This document shows, piece after piece, positions 17,916 through 26,228 of a stretch of 64,000 nt of DNA. The number at the start of each line of letters is the position of its first letter. Position 1 is the stretch's first letter. Position numbers and translations under genes: made by a program. The notes under the pieces were generated by a model that worked only from the letters and a program-made list of their open reading frames with translations, did not search any database and had not been told where the DNA came from. The stretch is from Bacteroidia bacterium (GTDB lineage: Bacteria; Bacteroidota; Bacteroidia; J057; JADKCL01). The stretch covers positions 372,001 to 436,000 of the forward strand of contig JACJYV010000007.1 of the NCBI GenBank assembly GCA_020635905.1, read 5' to 3'.

Positions 17916-20900
17916 ATGAAAGTAGAATCCCCTGCCAAAACGAACACCCCTTCCAAAGTAAATCCCACTAAAGTCGCTCATACAGAGCCCTCTCCACTTC
18001 AATCAAAAAATTCGGAAACTTCTCCTCTGGAAGGAGTTTCCGTAGCAGCCCCCCTCTCATCGGACTCCAAAGGGCTCCCATCTCCCTTGCTGGGCAAAAT
18101 GAATCATTCATTTGGGACGGATTTTTCCACTGTAAACATTCACCGCAATTCCAGCCAGGCCAGCCAGATGAAGGCCCAGGCCTTCACCAAAGGGAATGAC
18201 GTACATTTTGCCCCAGGAAAATATCAGCCTGAAAGCCTCCAGGGCCAGGAATTGATTGGGCATGAGTTGGCGCACGTGGTGCAGCAAAGAGTGGGTGGAC
18301 TTGGCAGCGGAATTGGAAACCTGGGTGGATTTTCAGAATCACAAGCAGACTGGGCGGGTGCCAGAGCTGCCGCAGGCGGCAGGATCGGCCAGAGGATGGC
18401 GGGAGTGCCGTTTGGTAGTGTGCAGATGAAGGGCGTGGAGCCTGAGCCCCCGGTAATGGAAATGGAACCTACAGGGAAGGATCACCCCAGAGAAAGGACA
18501 AAAACAGTTACACTCATCATTGACGGTGATGGGGACCAGACGGTTAAAGAACTGATGGTGAAACTGGTAGTCAACGGAGGTGAAATGGATGTATTGGCAG
18601 GTCCAGCAGGTTCTGATCAACTTCAAGCCGTCCTAACCAGGGTGAAATTGGCAAATCCTGAATTCTTAACTGTTTCCAGACAAGTTCCGCGTGCAGGCTT
18701 ATCCTGGTATGGAATTGCATTTGAGCGCGAAAAAATTCAGTTGCAGGTCAGAAATTACCCGTTGAGGAAGAAGCCAGGCTACGAATTCCGGATTGTGGAT
18801 CAGGAATATGTATATAAAACGGGATTTTTGGATGACTTTGGAACTAAGGCAGCATCAATTGTTACCCAAGTAGCTGGAAAAAAAAATGAGGCCGCGGGAA
18901 TTACAAAGGAATCTGTTTTCTTGCGATTAGGACATTATCAGGAATTATATTCTTTTGACTTTCACAAGTCAGAAAGCAAAAACACGGTATTAATGAATAT
19001 TCAGTTTCTTCCTCCAAGCGGGGGATTTGTGAAATGGGAGGATATTCCAATTCCAGTTGTAGGTGAATTTGAAGAATTAACTACGGAGGTAGATATTTTC
19101 CCTCTCTACGCGGCTTTCAGGTTCAATGGAAGTATGAATCCGGCATTTTTTGTATTCCACAATACTCTTCCTCTTTATTCGCGTCAAAAGGCTGGGTACA
19201 GTTCGACCCAAAACAATCGTCGGGAGGAAATCCAAATAAAGGTTGTGGACAAGGATTCTGACTATGGAAAGGAATTAGAGTTACATAAAGTTGACTCTGG
19301 TGCACTTGCCCAACTAGGTGTCAAAAGGGAATTTACCGTTGGAATGTGGATCAGGAATGGGGGTTATACAACAGATGCCAATCCATTTTATTTGGATAAA
19401 AAGAGCAACTTCCTTTTCGCTGCCAGGTTGCATTCCCGAAAAAATCTGGCATTGGTTCCCCATCAGCAGGATTATGGTCAAATTCTCGATCTGAATGCGA
19501 TCAAAATGCAGGCAGAGTTTAAGAGGGTTTACGAAGCCGGCAGAATTCCTGAAAGGCTTTATAATAGTTGGATGGCTGTACTTGGGGACTTTTATGGAAT
19601 GGGAGTTGAGCATACACTTTCAGAAACTGCTCTTCTTAACAGGGAGCTTTTTTTGGCAGAATTGGAAAGCTTTATCCGGGAAAAAATGCCTTACATCAAA
19701 CCCCCAACTGATCTTTTTGAGCTGGACAAAATCACAAAGGGGGAGAATGGGGAGAAGATTTATAACTCCCAGCGAGACCAGATAAATCAGGTGGATTACC
19801 AGCAGATGTATCAAAAGACGGTTCAGGTACACATGAATCGCTCCTACAAGACTTTCCAGGATGTGGGAAGAATCAGGAGTTTATTGGCAGAACTTTCAAA
19901 ACTTTCTGAATCAAAGAATGATTCTCAAATCAGTGTCAGGATAAACTCCCGAATCAACGAGCTTACTTATGAATTTGGAATCCGGATTTTCCATTTAATG
20001 GAAGTGGAGGATTTTAACTTCAAAATGGAGAAAATGCCGCTTGGGGAATTGATTGCTGAAAGAGACCATCTTTCAAACTGGCTGGAAGGCAAAATTGATT
20101 CTGAAACTGGAAATCTTCAGGGTGACGCCCTTAATTTCTACCCGATCCGTGCTTATTACTACCCTGAGTACGGTCAGTCAGGTACCCAGATTTCAGGAAA
20201 ATCCCTGAGTTTGATTTGCTACCTTACACTTGAAGCTGGCGGGTATTACTGGCATATTCTGAGCCACGGAGAGAAGGTGTTTCACAAATATGTTTATCGT
20301 CCACATTCTGATGGGCCTCCATTATTGAGCCAGGTTCATGAAGAGCTCTTCAAATTGCTTGATGACGATGACTTTCTTCCCAAAGGATTGGTCATTTATG
20401 ATGCAAAAGTCCCCAATAATAATTTGCTGGGTGGGGAAGATCTTGATATTACCGGGACGGTTTATTTGACTGAAGCTCAGGATTTTTGGGAATCAACCTT
20501 CTCAACCGTTTCGACTGTTGCTGCGGGAATTGGCACAGTTCTCACCTTCATCCCTGCTCCTCCATTCAGTACCGTAGGAGCAGCTGTAGCCTTTGCAGTT
20601 TCAGGGATCATGGGTGCTGCGGGTTCAGTTTACAAGATCATGGAGTCATACAGTGAGACGGGACAGACGACCTGGAATGATTACTTTGTGGCGGGTAAAG
20701 ACATCATGACTGCGATAGGGGACATGGTGGGGGCGGGTATGGCCTTGCGCGGGTTGAAGGAATTTGAATTGATTGGAACAGCCGCAGGAAAAGTTTATAA
20801 AACTATCAAGATTGGAGACATGGCGGCCGATACCATCGGCTTTATAATGGCTGAAGTTGAACTGATCGACAAACTTTCTGAATACATTGCAAAGCGCCAT

Positions 20901-23300
20901 GAGGCCGGAGCTCCTGTCAACTCTTTCGAATTTTGGAAACTCATTTCTTTTGCCAGTCTGAATGGAGCTTTGGGAACCTACGTTGGTTATTCCAAAGGAA
21001 GTGATGTAGCCAAATATATGAGTTTTGAGGATACCTATAATAAGGTAATCACAGGAAAAACTAAGTTTGGCTATCAGGATACCAGAAAATTCCTGGGCAA
21101 AGAAGAGTTATCATCGAATGTAAGCTATGAAATGCTTACGGAAATTAACAATGGATTTCGACTGAAGCATCCAGGAAAGACCTTCCAGGATCCGGAATAC
21201 GACCAATACCTGAGAGAGCTCAGAACCGCAGGGCAAATTCGTGAACAAGAGGTGGACGATCTTTTGACCGTTCACAACCAATCTGTGCGGATGATGGGGG
21301 TTGTGGAAAGCATGAAAAGTGAGCCCCTGTTTTATGATTCAAAACTGGATCTCATGGAATTGATTTTTACTGAGGTTTATCCCAATTGGGCCAGGAAACA
21401 TGGAAATTCGAGAAAATCATTAGACGATTTTTTTCAACTTATCACACTTCAGAATGGTAAAATCAGATTTAATGATGCTATTGGCGGGAGCATGTATTCG
21501 AACCCGCTTTATAGCAAGGTAAAGGACCTGGAATTCGATTATTATGATTTAAGAAAAATGCAGAAAATACTTTTGCAAACTGACCCATCTCAATATGCTG
21601 GAAAGATAAAACAACTCAAAAAGCAAAGTCAGGAAGCTGTTTTACTGGAAGTGATGAGCAATAAAAACGGTGCCACTCTCTTCAACTTAGAATCTGCAAT
21701 TAATAAAAAGTCCCTCACCCGCGCGGATATTCAGGAAATTCGGACTCATATCAGCCCCAGGGAGCTTTCTGACGCGGACCTTCTTGAACTTGTGGCATTT
21801 TTTGGTGGGGACCGCAGAAAATTGATTGATCTGCTTCTGACCCTTAAAAAACGGTTCCCGAATGCTCCGGGCGAGAAGATTATTGCCGCAATCAAAGCTG
21901 GTGGGGGAAACGAAAAGGAAGCCAGTAGTTTCCTCCTGGATGAATCCAAATTAGGGGCAGTTGAATTCAGGAATAAGGTCAAAAATATCTCAAGGGACGA
22001 GATCCTTGAACTGAGAGTGCAAATAATCAGAAAAGAGAAATATATTGAAAATCTGATTAACCACATTAAGCGAAAGGATAATGAAATAGAAATCCTTGGA
22101 ATTGCGGTCGCTGAATCGATCAAAAAACATCAGGCCATTTTTCAGGGAAAAACGGCTGAAAGTATCAAAGAGGAGTTTATTAAAGTGTTTGGCGACAAAG
22201 CGGAAAAAGAACTGTTGAGCCTTTTGGTCGACGGTACGGCAATTTCCCGCAAAAAATTGAGTGAAAAGGTAACCGGGCAAAATAATGACCTTAGGAAAAA
22301 GGTGCAGGGGGTAGTCGAAGGCAAAAAAGTCAATGAAAAGGTGGAGAAACTTGTAACTGAAAAATACGGATTATATCAACTCGAATTGGCTCAAACGGAA
22401 GCGTCCTTCTCCATGTTGGTTAATCAGTTGCCTCTTAAGGGAAATATTTCCCTGAACGACTTGAGAGAGTTTCAGAATCAGATTGAAGCAAAACTAAAAA
22501 ATCTTGGCACCACTCAAAAATCAGCTAAATTCTTTAATAATCCTGGTGGGAAGCCAGAAATGACAAGCTCCAAAAAGTCCACCAAGGGGTATGTTCAGGG
22601 AAAAAGTGGTCTTTTTGACGAGTATCAGGCAAAAGTCGAAAAGTATTATACCAGTACCGGGAAATCCCTCAACCGTGACCTAAAAAATCCAGACAATTAC
22701 GATCGCATGATTCTTTCAGTTTATGCTTCAGAATTTGATTTTGAAGGACAATTCCGGAAATTTTATGAAGATATTCTAAAGGATGCTTCAAAAATGGAAG
22801 TGCTTGTGGGAGATAGAAAAAGATTTAACAAGGAATTACTGGATTTGGCTGATGAACTGGATGAATTGAAAAAGCTATTGGCAGAAAAACAGCTGAAATT
22901 TCAGTCAGGTGGAGATTCTGAGCTTTTTGAAAGTGATTTTGCAAAATCAATCCTCACCAAGGCAGATTTTAAGGAACCAGACCAATCCCTTTCCAGCCAT
23001 TTTTTAACCTACCTGAAATCAGAAACAGTCAAAAGCGCCCTCACCAACCTGGATGTACTGAAATTTTTATTTGGTCGGTACAAAGCTTACTCGGAGAGAT
23101 TTGAAAAGTACCTCAACCCGGATTCAGAAAGCCCTGAATGGAAAAAACTTAAAACCATGCTGGAAAATGAATTTAACCGCGAGGAATTCAAAGAATACAT
23201 AGAGTATGATGAGAAATTGGGGTCCTACTTTTTTATTGGTGACAGGTACGACCTGACTCCCGAAGTAGAAAACGCCCTCATAAAGGCTATGTACGACTAA
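17916..23300 (+). CDS. Giant DUF4157 eCIS-associated protein (putative cargo)
   Basis: A 1,794-residue protein from the ATG at 17916; a GTG at 17826 would add 30 residues. The N-terminus is a Ser/Pro/Lys-rich tail. Residues about 65-135 are the DUF4157 domain, with FGTDFSTVNIHRNS, GNDVHFAPGKYQPES and the zinc-protease-like HELAH motif at 116-120 followed by VVQQR. Residues about 860-910 are hydrophobic and small-residue rich (VAAGIGTVLTFIPAPP, AVAFAVSGIMGAAGS) and could insert into membranes. Residues about 1330-1790 are lysine- and glutamate-rich and probably alpha-helical, partly coiled coil. No known toxin domain is recognised at the C-terminus. DUF4157 marks proteins linked to eCIS loading. 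The body of the gene looks richer in A/T than its first 600 bases. Confidence 0.8.
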   Translation: MKVESPAKTNTPSKVNPTKVAHTEPSPLQSKNSETSPLEGVSVAAPLSSDSKGLPSPLLGKMNHSFGTDFSTVNIHRNSSQASQMKAQAFTKGNDVHFAPGKYQPESLQGQELIGHELAHVVQQRVGGLGSGIGNLGGFSESQADWAGARAAAGGRIGQRMAGVPFGSVQMKGVEPEPPVMEMEPTGKDHPRERTKTVTLIIDGDGDQTVKELMVKLVVNGGEMDVLAGPAGSDQLQAVLTRVKLANPEFLTVSRQVPRAGLSWYGIAFEREKIQLQVRNYPLRKKPGYEFRIVDQEYVYKTGFLDDFGTKAASIVTQVAGKKNEAAGITKESVFLRLGHYQELYSFDFHKSESKNTVLMNIQFLPPSGGFVKWEDIPIPVVGEFEELTTEVDIFPLYAAFRFNGSMNPAFFVFHNTLPLYSRQKAGYSSTQNNRREEIQIKVVDKDSDYGKELELHKVDSGALAQLGVKREFTVGMWIRNGGYTTDANPFYLDKKSNFLFAARLHSRKNLALVPHQQDYGQILDLNAIKMQAEFKRVYEAGRIPERLYNSWMAVLGDFYGMGVEHTLSETALLNRELFLAELESFIREKMPYIKPPTDLFELDKITKGENGEKIYNSQRDQINQVDYQQMYQKTVQVHMNRSYKTFQDVGRIRSLLAELSKLSESKNDSQISVRINSRINELTYEFGIRIFHLMEVEDFNFKMEKMPLGELIAERDHLSNWLEGKIDSETGNLQGDALNFYPIRAYYYPEYGQSGTQISGKSLSLICYLTLEAGGYYWHILSHGEKVFHKYVYRPHSDGPPLLSQVHEELFKLLDDDDFLPKGLVIYDAKVPNNNLLGGEDLDITGTVYLTEAQDFWESTFSTVSTVAAGIGTVLTFIPAPPFSTVGAAVAFAVSGIMGAAGSVYKIMESYSETGQTTWNDYFVAGKDIMTAIGDMVGAGMALRGLKEFELIGTAAGKVYKTIKIGDMAADTIGFIMAEVELIDKLSEYIAKRHEAGAPVNSFEFWKLISFASLNGALGTYVGYSKGSDVAKYMSFEDTYNKVITGKTKFGYQDTRKFLGKEELSSNVSYEMLTEINNGFRLKHPGKTFQDPEYDQYLRELRTAGQIREQEVDDLLTVHNQSVRMMGVVESMKSEPLFYDSKLDLMELIFTEVYPNWARKHGNSRKSLDDFFQLITLQNGKIRFNDAIGGSMYSNPLYSKVKDLEFDYYDLRKMQKILLQTDPSQYAGKIKQLKKQSQEAVLLEVMSNKNGATLFNLESAINKKSLTRADIQEIRTHISPRELSDADLLELVAFFGGDRRKLIDLLLTLKKRFPNAPGEKIIAAIKAGGGNEKEASSFLLDESKLGAVEFRNKVKNISRDEILELRVQIIRKEKYIENLINHIKRKDNEIEILGIAVAESIKKHQAIFQGKTAESIKEEFIKVFGDKAEKELLSLLVDGTAISRKKLSEKVTGQNNDLRKKVQGVVEGKKVNEKVEKLVTEKYGLYQLELAQTEASFSMLVNQLPLKGNISLNDLREFQNQIEAKLKNLGTTQKSAKFFNNPGGKPEMTSSKKSTKGYVQGKSGLFDEYQAKVEKYYTSTGKSLNRDLKNPDNYDRMILSVYASEFDFEGQFRKFYEDILKDASKMEVLVGDRKRFNKELLDLADELDELKKLLAEKQLKFQSGGDSELFESDFAKSILTKADFKEPDQSLSSHFLTYLKSETVKSALTNLDVLKFLFGRYKAYSERFEKYLNPDSESPEWKKLKTMLENEFNREEFKEYIEYDEKLGSYFFIGDRYDLTPEVENALIKAMYD

Positions 23301-23870
23301 TCACCCCGCCGCCTCCCACGCCGCCCGCAACCACTCCACCAGCTCCGCATCCACCTGGCTCACGTCCGTGAGCCGCACCCGGTGCGAGCACATCGCATTC
23401 CAGCTGCCCGAGGCTTCCAGGCGCTCAGATCCGGCCACGGCCACCCCTTTCAGGTTGATGCCCACGTCCAGGCGGCTGGCTGTACTGGGCTGAAACAGCG
23501 CAAATTGTTTCTTTCTGCGCAGGCTCACGTAGGCCTTCTTGGGCGACTCGTCCAGGCCCTCCCCAAAGCCGCGTACCGCGGCCATCAGCGCCTCATAGAT
23601 GGGCTTCAGCCCTTCCTTGCCCGCATACTGGCCGGCCACCAGGTCTTCCTCCGCGGGCGGACCGCCCGCGGCTTCCTGCTTTTCAAAATGCACGATCATA
23701 TTGGCATAACCGTGGGTCAGGCCATGTTCGCCCTTCAGCAGATTTACCTTTTCGCCGTGTTTGGCCAGCCCCGCCTTCGCCAGGATCTGGATCCATTCTT
23801 CCAGGGATTTACCCGTTTTTTCTTTCATATTGGCGATCATACTCGCCATCATTTCCTCAGGAGAAGCCAT
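23301..23870 (-). CDS. DUF4287/DUF5655 domain protein
   Basis: A 189-residue protein from ATG at 23870. Residues about 10-65 contain MKEKTGKSLEEWIQIL and KGEHGLTHGYANMIVH, the signature of DUF4287. The remaining part, with YVSLRRKKQFALFQPST and RLDVGINLKG, matches the DUF5655-type C-terminal domain that often accompanies it. These proteins are widespread in soil and marine bacteria; their function is unknown, and a nucleic-acid-linked role has been suggested by fold. It converges on the DUF4157 gene, with its stop directly abutting that gene's stop. It looks unrelated to the injection system and its base composition is clearly G/C-rich. Confidence 0.8.
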   Translation of the reverse strand: MASPEEMMASMIANMKEKTGKSLEEWIQILAKAGLAKHGEKVNLLKGEHGLTHGYANMIVHFEKQEAAGGPPAEEDLVAGQYAGKEGLKPIYEALMAAVRGFGEGLDESPKKAYVSLRRKKQFALFQPSTASRLDVGINLKGVAVAGSERLEASGSWNAMCSHRVRLTDVSQVDAELVEWLRAAWEAAG

Positions 23871-23937
23871 ATTCAAGTATCAATTAGCAATGAACAATGA
23901 ACAATGAACAAATTGGGCTGCAAGCCGGGCCTTCATT

Positions 23938-23996
23938 CCGCGCAGCCAGGGCATGCCATGAACCTCATTTCCCTATCCGCACAGCCAGGGCATGCC
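23938..23996. repeat. Short direct repeat in divergent spacer
   Basis: CCGCGCAGCCAGGGCATGCC at 23938-23957 recurs as CCGCACAGCCAGGGCATGCC at 23977-23996 (one mismatch, 39-base period). Just before it, near 23890-23910, TGAACAA is repeated three times. They lie between the DUF4287 gene and the SRPBCC promoter. They look like ordinary intergenic repeats. Confidence 0.6.
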
Positions 23997-24021
23997 TTGG
24001 CTCACAACCACTAAATTATCT

Positions 24022-24029
24022 TAAATTTG
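24022..24029 (+). promoter_or_regulatory. Bacteroidota-type -7 box TAAATTTG
   Basis: TAAATTTG is an exact match to the Bacteroidota -7 consensus TAnnTTTG and ends four bases before the ATG of the SRPBCC gene. Transcription would begin at or almost at the start codon, so the mRNA is probably leaderless or nearly so. Confidence 0.6.
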
Positions 24030-24033
24030 CAAC

Positions 24034-24477
24034 ATGAGCAAAGTAGATATCCTCACTGAAATCCTCATCGACCGGCCCTTGGCCATGGTGGCTGAGTACG
24101 CCGCCCATCCCGACCATGCCCCGGCCTGGTATGTCAACATCAAAACCGCAGAGTGGAAGACCCCGCCACCCCTGGCTGTGGGCTCTCAGGTGGCTTTTGT
24201 GGCCCACTTTCTCGGCCGCAGGCTCGCTTACACCTACGAGATCAAAGAACTGATTCCCCACCAAAAGCTCGTCATGGCGACCGCCCAGGGGCCATTTCCC
24301 ATGCAGACCACCTACACCTGGCAGGCCGTCGGGCCCAACCAGACCCGCATGACCCTCCGCAATGCAGGCATGCCCAGCGGCTTTTCCCGCCTGTTTGCCC
24401 CCATGATGGCCCGTGCCATGCGCAAAGCCAACCAAAAAGACCTCATCCTGCTCAAAAAGATCCTCGAATCTCAATAA
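24034..24477 (+). CDS. SRPBCC-fold protein (polyketide cyclase/START-like)
   Basis: A 147-residue cytoplasmic protein. The start (VDILTEILIDRPLAMVAEYA) and the sequence of short strands followed by a long C-terminal helix (MMARAMRKANQKDLILLKKIL) are typical of single-domain SRPBCC proteins. The WYVNIKTAEW and TYEIKELIPHQKLVMAT segments match the family pattern of a helix-grip pocket for a hydrophobic ligand. No ligand can be named. It stands alone, with its own promoter and a long non-coding stretch behind it. Confidence 0.8.
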   Translation: MSKVDILTEILIDRPLAMVAEYAAHPDHAPAWYVNIKTAEWKTPPPLAVGSQVAFVAHFLGRRLAYTYEIKELIPHQKLVMATAQGPFPMQTTYTWQAVGPNQTRMTLRNAGMPSGFSRLFAPMMARAMRKANQKDLILLKKILESQ

Positions 24478-25154
24478 GGGAAGGATTTGGGCACATCCCC
24501 CGGCGCCAGCGCCGGCGGTCGGGCTGTTCCCGCATGGCGGCGACCTTGTCGCAGGGGTTCCTCCGTCCGTGCCGCTGCCCGCCTTCGGCCCCCCGCAGCG
24601 CCACCGCCCTCCATAGTCTCGGGCGCCCTTCCCATCCCTTGTGCAATGTAATCCCCCGTACCCGTACCCGTACCCGTACCCGCACCCGCACTCAAACCCA
24701 AACCCGTACCCGGACCCAAACCAGAATAGCTTTCAGCTATCAGCCATCAGTTCCCATACCACCAACCACGGCCAAAGGCCCCACTGTGCGGCAACTAACA
24801 ACTAAATCAATCCAGGGGATTGAAGCCGCGAAGCGAGGGTGTATTTTGGCGAAGCCAACCAGGGTGGGGTGGCCTTGCCAAATCGACCATGGGGAGATTC
24901 ATAAGCGCCTTTGAAATTAGCAAACCGAATAAAACCAGGGGGCGGCCTTGAGGGATGGGTCCCGGATAGCTATCGGGTGGGCGGCTGGGGGCTTTGTGTG
25001 CTGGGTCCGTGGTGTGATGGGGCAGGGTTTCGGTTTTGGCGCTTTTTGCTTCTTTTTCTAAAAAAGAAGGCCCGCCCGGCCAGGGAAACACAAATATTAA
25101 CCACCACCACCAAATTTTGCGACAATTTGTTGTCGCTTACATCGCCCTAAGTGC
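24478..25154. other. 677-base non-coding stretch between convergent genes
   Basis: Open frames exist here because the DNA is G/C-rich, but they are of repetitive Arg/Pro/Thr composition and look non-coding. The stretch contains a hexamer repeat (24655-24725) and a perfect hairpin, CTTCTTTTT-CTA-AAAAAGAAG, at 25049-25069. The hairpin could end transcription from either side. I see nothing else. Confidence 0.6.
24655..24725. repeat. CCCGTA hexanucleotide tandem repeat
   Basis: About five uninterrupted CCCGTA units (24655-24684) are followed by degenerate versions (CCCGCA, CTCAAA, CCCAAA, CCCGTA, CCCGGA). The tract could vary in length by slippage, but it is 180 bases past the nearest stop codon and not near a start, so phase variation of a gene is not suggested. 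Confidence 0.8.
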
Positions 25155-25928
25155 CTAACAACCAGCAACCCTGTACATCCGCATCCCCACTGCTTCCTGC
25201 AGCGGGAAGGTCGAACGGATACTGTGCCTGAAAACCCGTTCAAACGGGTATCTGGGGTCGCGGCGATCCAGGCCCTCAGCCGTGGCGTTGCAGGCCTGCA
25301 CACTGCCGCAGTGACATACATTTTCAGGATGATCCAGTTCTGCATCCGTCACCACTACGGCCACAAAAATCCAGGCCGGGTTATCACTGACTTCCGCCAG
25401 GTCATGGGGCAAGGCCATGCCCTCGAAAAACCTGCGCCTGCTCCAGGCATTCCCCAGGGCCTGCAAATTGACTTTGCGGGCCACAGCTGCCTGCTGCCTG
25501 GGCTCTATTTCAAACAAAAACTTATCCATGGGCGTCCAGGCCAGGGCCTCGTCTTCGAAGCCTGCGGGTGCTGCATATAGTCTGATAGTCAGTAATTTGC
25601 GCCTTGATTTCAGGTTCTCCATCCGGATCACCCAAAAGTCATCCTCACCCGAAATCACCTCGCTCAACTGCGGATCGCCCGTAAAATCCCGGCCAAAGGC
25701 CCTGCCCGCAAACTGCTCCCTGGCCCAATTGGCAGCCGTACCAGCCTGCCCGTCCCGCACCAGCAAAATATCAGGCGACCAGGGGTTGCCCTCGTCGTCG
25801 ATCCCCTTGCGCAGGCGCAGGGAGGGCAAATCGCTGAAATCCTGATACTGATTGGAAATCACAGGCTCAGGAATCTGGACTGCACCCTGGGAAGTGCTCG
25901 TAAATGAGGGATTTTGAGGGGGATTCAT
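25155..25928 (-). CDS. Conserved-looking protein of unknown function
   Basis: A 257-residue soluble protein I do not recognise, read from ATG at 25928. It has no signal peptide or membrane segment. It contains SLRLRKGIDDEGNPWSPD near the start, LTIRLYAAPAGFEDE in the middle, NPAWIFVAVVVTDAEL, and a cysteine cluster CHCGSVQAC near residue 215 that might bind a metal. It is divergent from the tyrosinase gene across a 300-base promoter region, so it may share regulation with the copper oxidase cluster; that link is inference. Codon use is G/C-rich like its neighbours. Confidence 0.6.
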   Translation of the reverse strand: MNPPQNPSFTSTSQGAVQIPEPVISNQYQDFSDLPSLRLRKGIDDEGNPWSPDILLVRDGQAGTAANWAREQFAGRAFGRDFTGDPQLSEVISGEDDFWVIRMENLKSRRKLLTIRLYAAPAGFEDEALAWTPMDKFLFEIEPRQQAAVARKVNLQALGNAWSRRRFFEGMALPHDLAEVSDNPAWIFVAVVVTDAELDHPENVCHCGSVQACNATAEGLDRRDPRYPFERVFRHSIRSTFPLQEAVGMRMYRVAGC

Positions 25929-26228
25929 AGATTCCAATTTAACAAATTATCCCCAATCGTCCTTCCCCTGAAACCCAAATTACCTTGGAAATGTGCCCGG
26001 AAATTTCTAATTTCATCCAATCAGATTTAAAAAGTATCCTAAAAAACGAAGAAGTCTTACCCAGAGTTCAATGTTTCTTAAGGCTACCCAAAAGAATCAA
26101 AATTTCAGTCCCTGATTACCCTCACCCCAAACCAGCCTGAATCACTGGTTTTTTTCCAACAACCCAATCAGGACAATACAGACTGTCATTTGGTCCGTTA
26201 ATGTATTAATCGCCCTTATTAGTTTAAC
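25929..26228. promoter_or_regulatory. Divergent promoter region of the oxidase cluster
   Basis: A 300-base non-coding stretch between the unknown 257-residue gene and the tyrosinase gene. It is noticeably A/T-rich. A TAGTTTAA stretch just before the tyrosinase ATG (about 26220-26227) resembles a degenerate -7 box. No operator could be identified. Confidence 0.4.

Noticed and set aside
24016..24474. A 152-codon minus-strand frame
   Set aside because: It lies entirely antisense to the SRPBCC gene and has a Gly/His-rich shadow composition.
24655..24725. Phase-variable hexamer tract
   Set aside because: It is 180 bases past one stop and 430 bases from the next stop, with no start codon nearby. 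Hexamer changes also keep frame, so no switch is likely.
24153..24914. A 253-codon frame over the SRPBCC gene and the hexamer repeat
   Set aside because: It is in a different frame from the SRPBCC gene and is Arg/Pro/Thr-rich low-complexity sequence driven by G/C content and the CCCGTA repeat.
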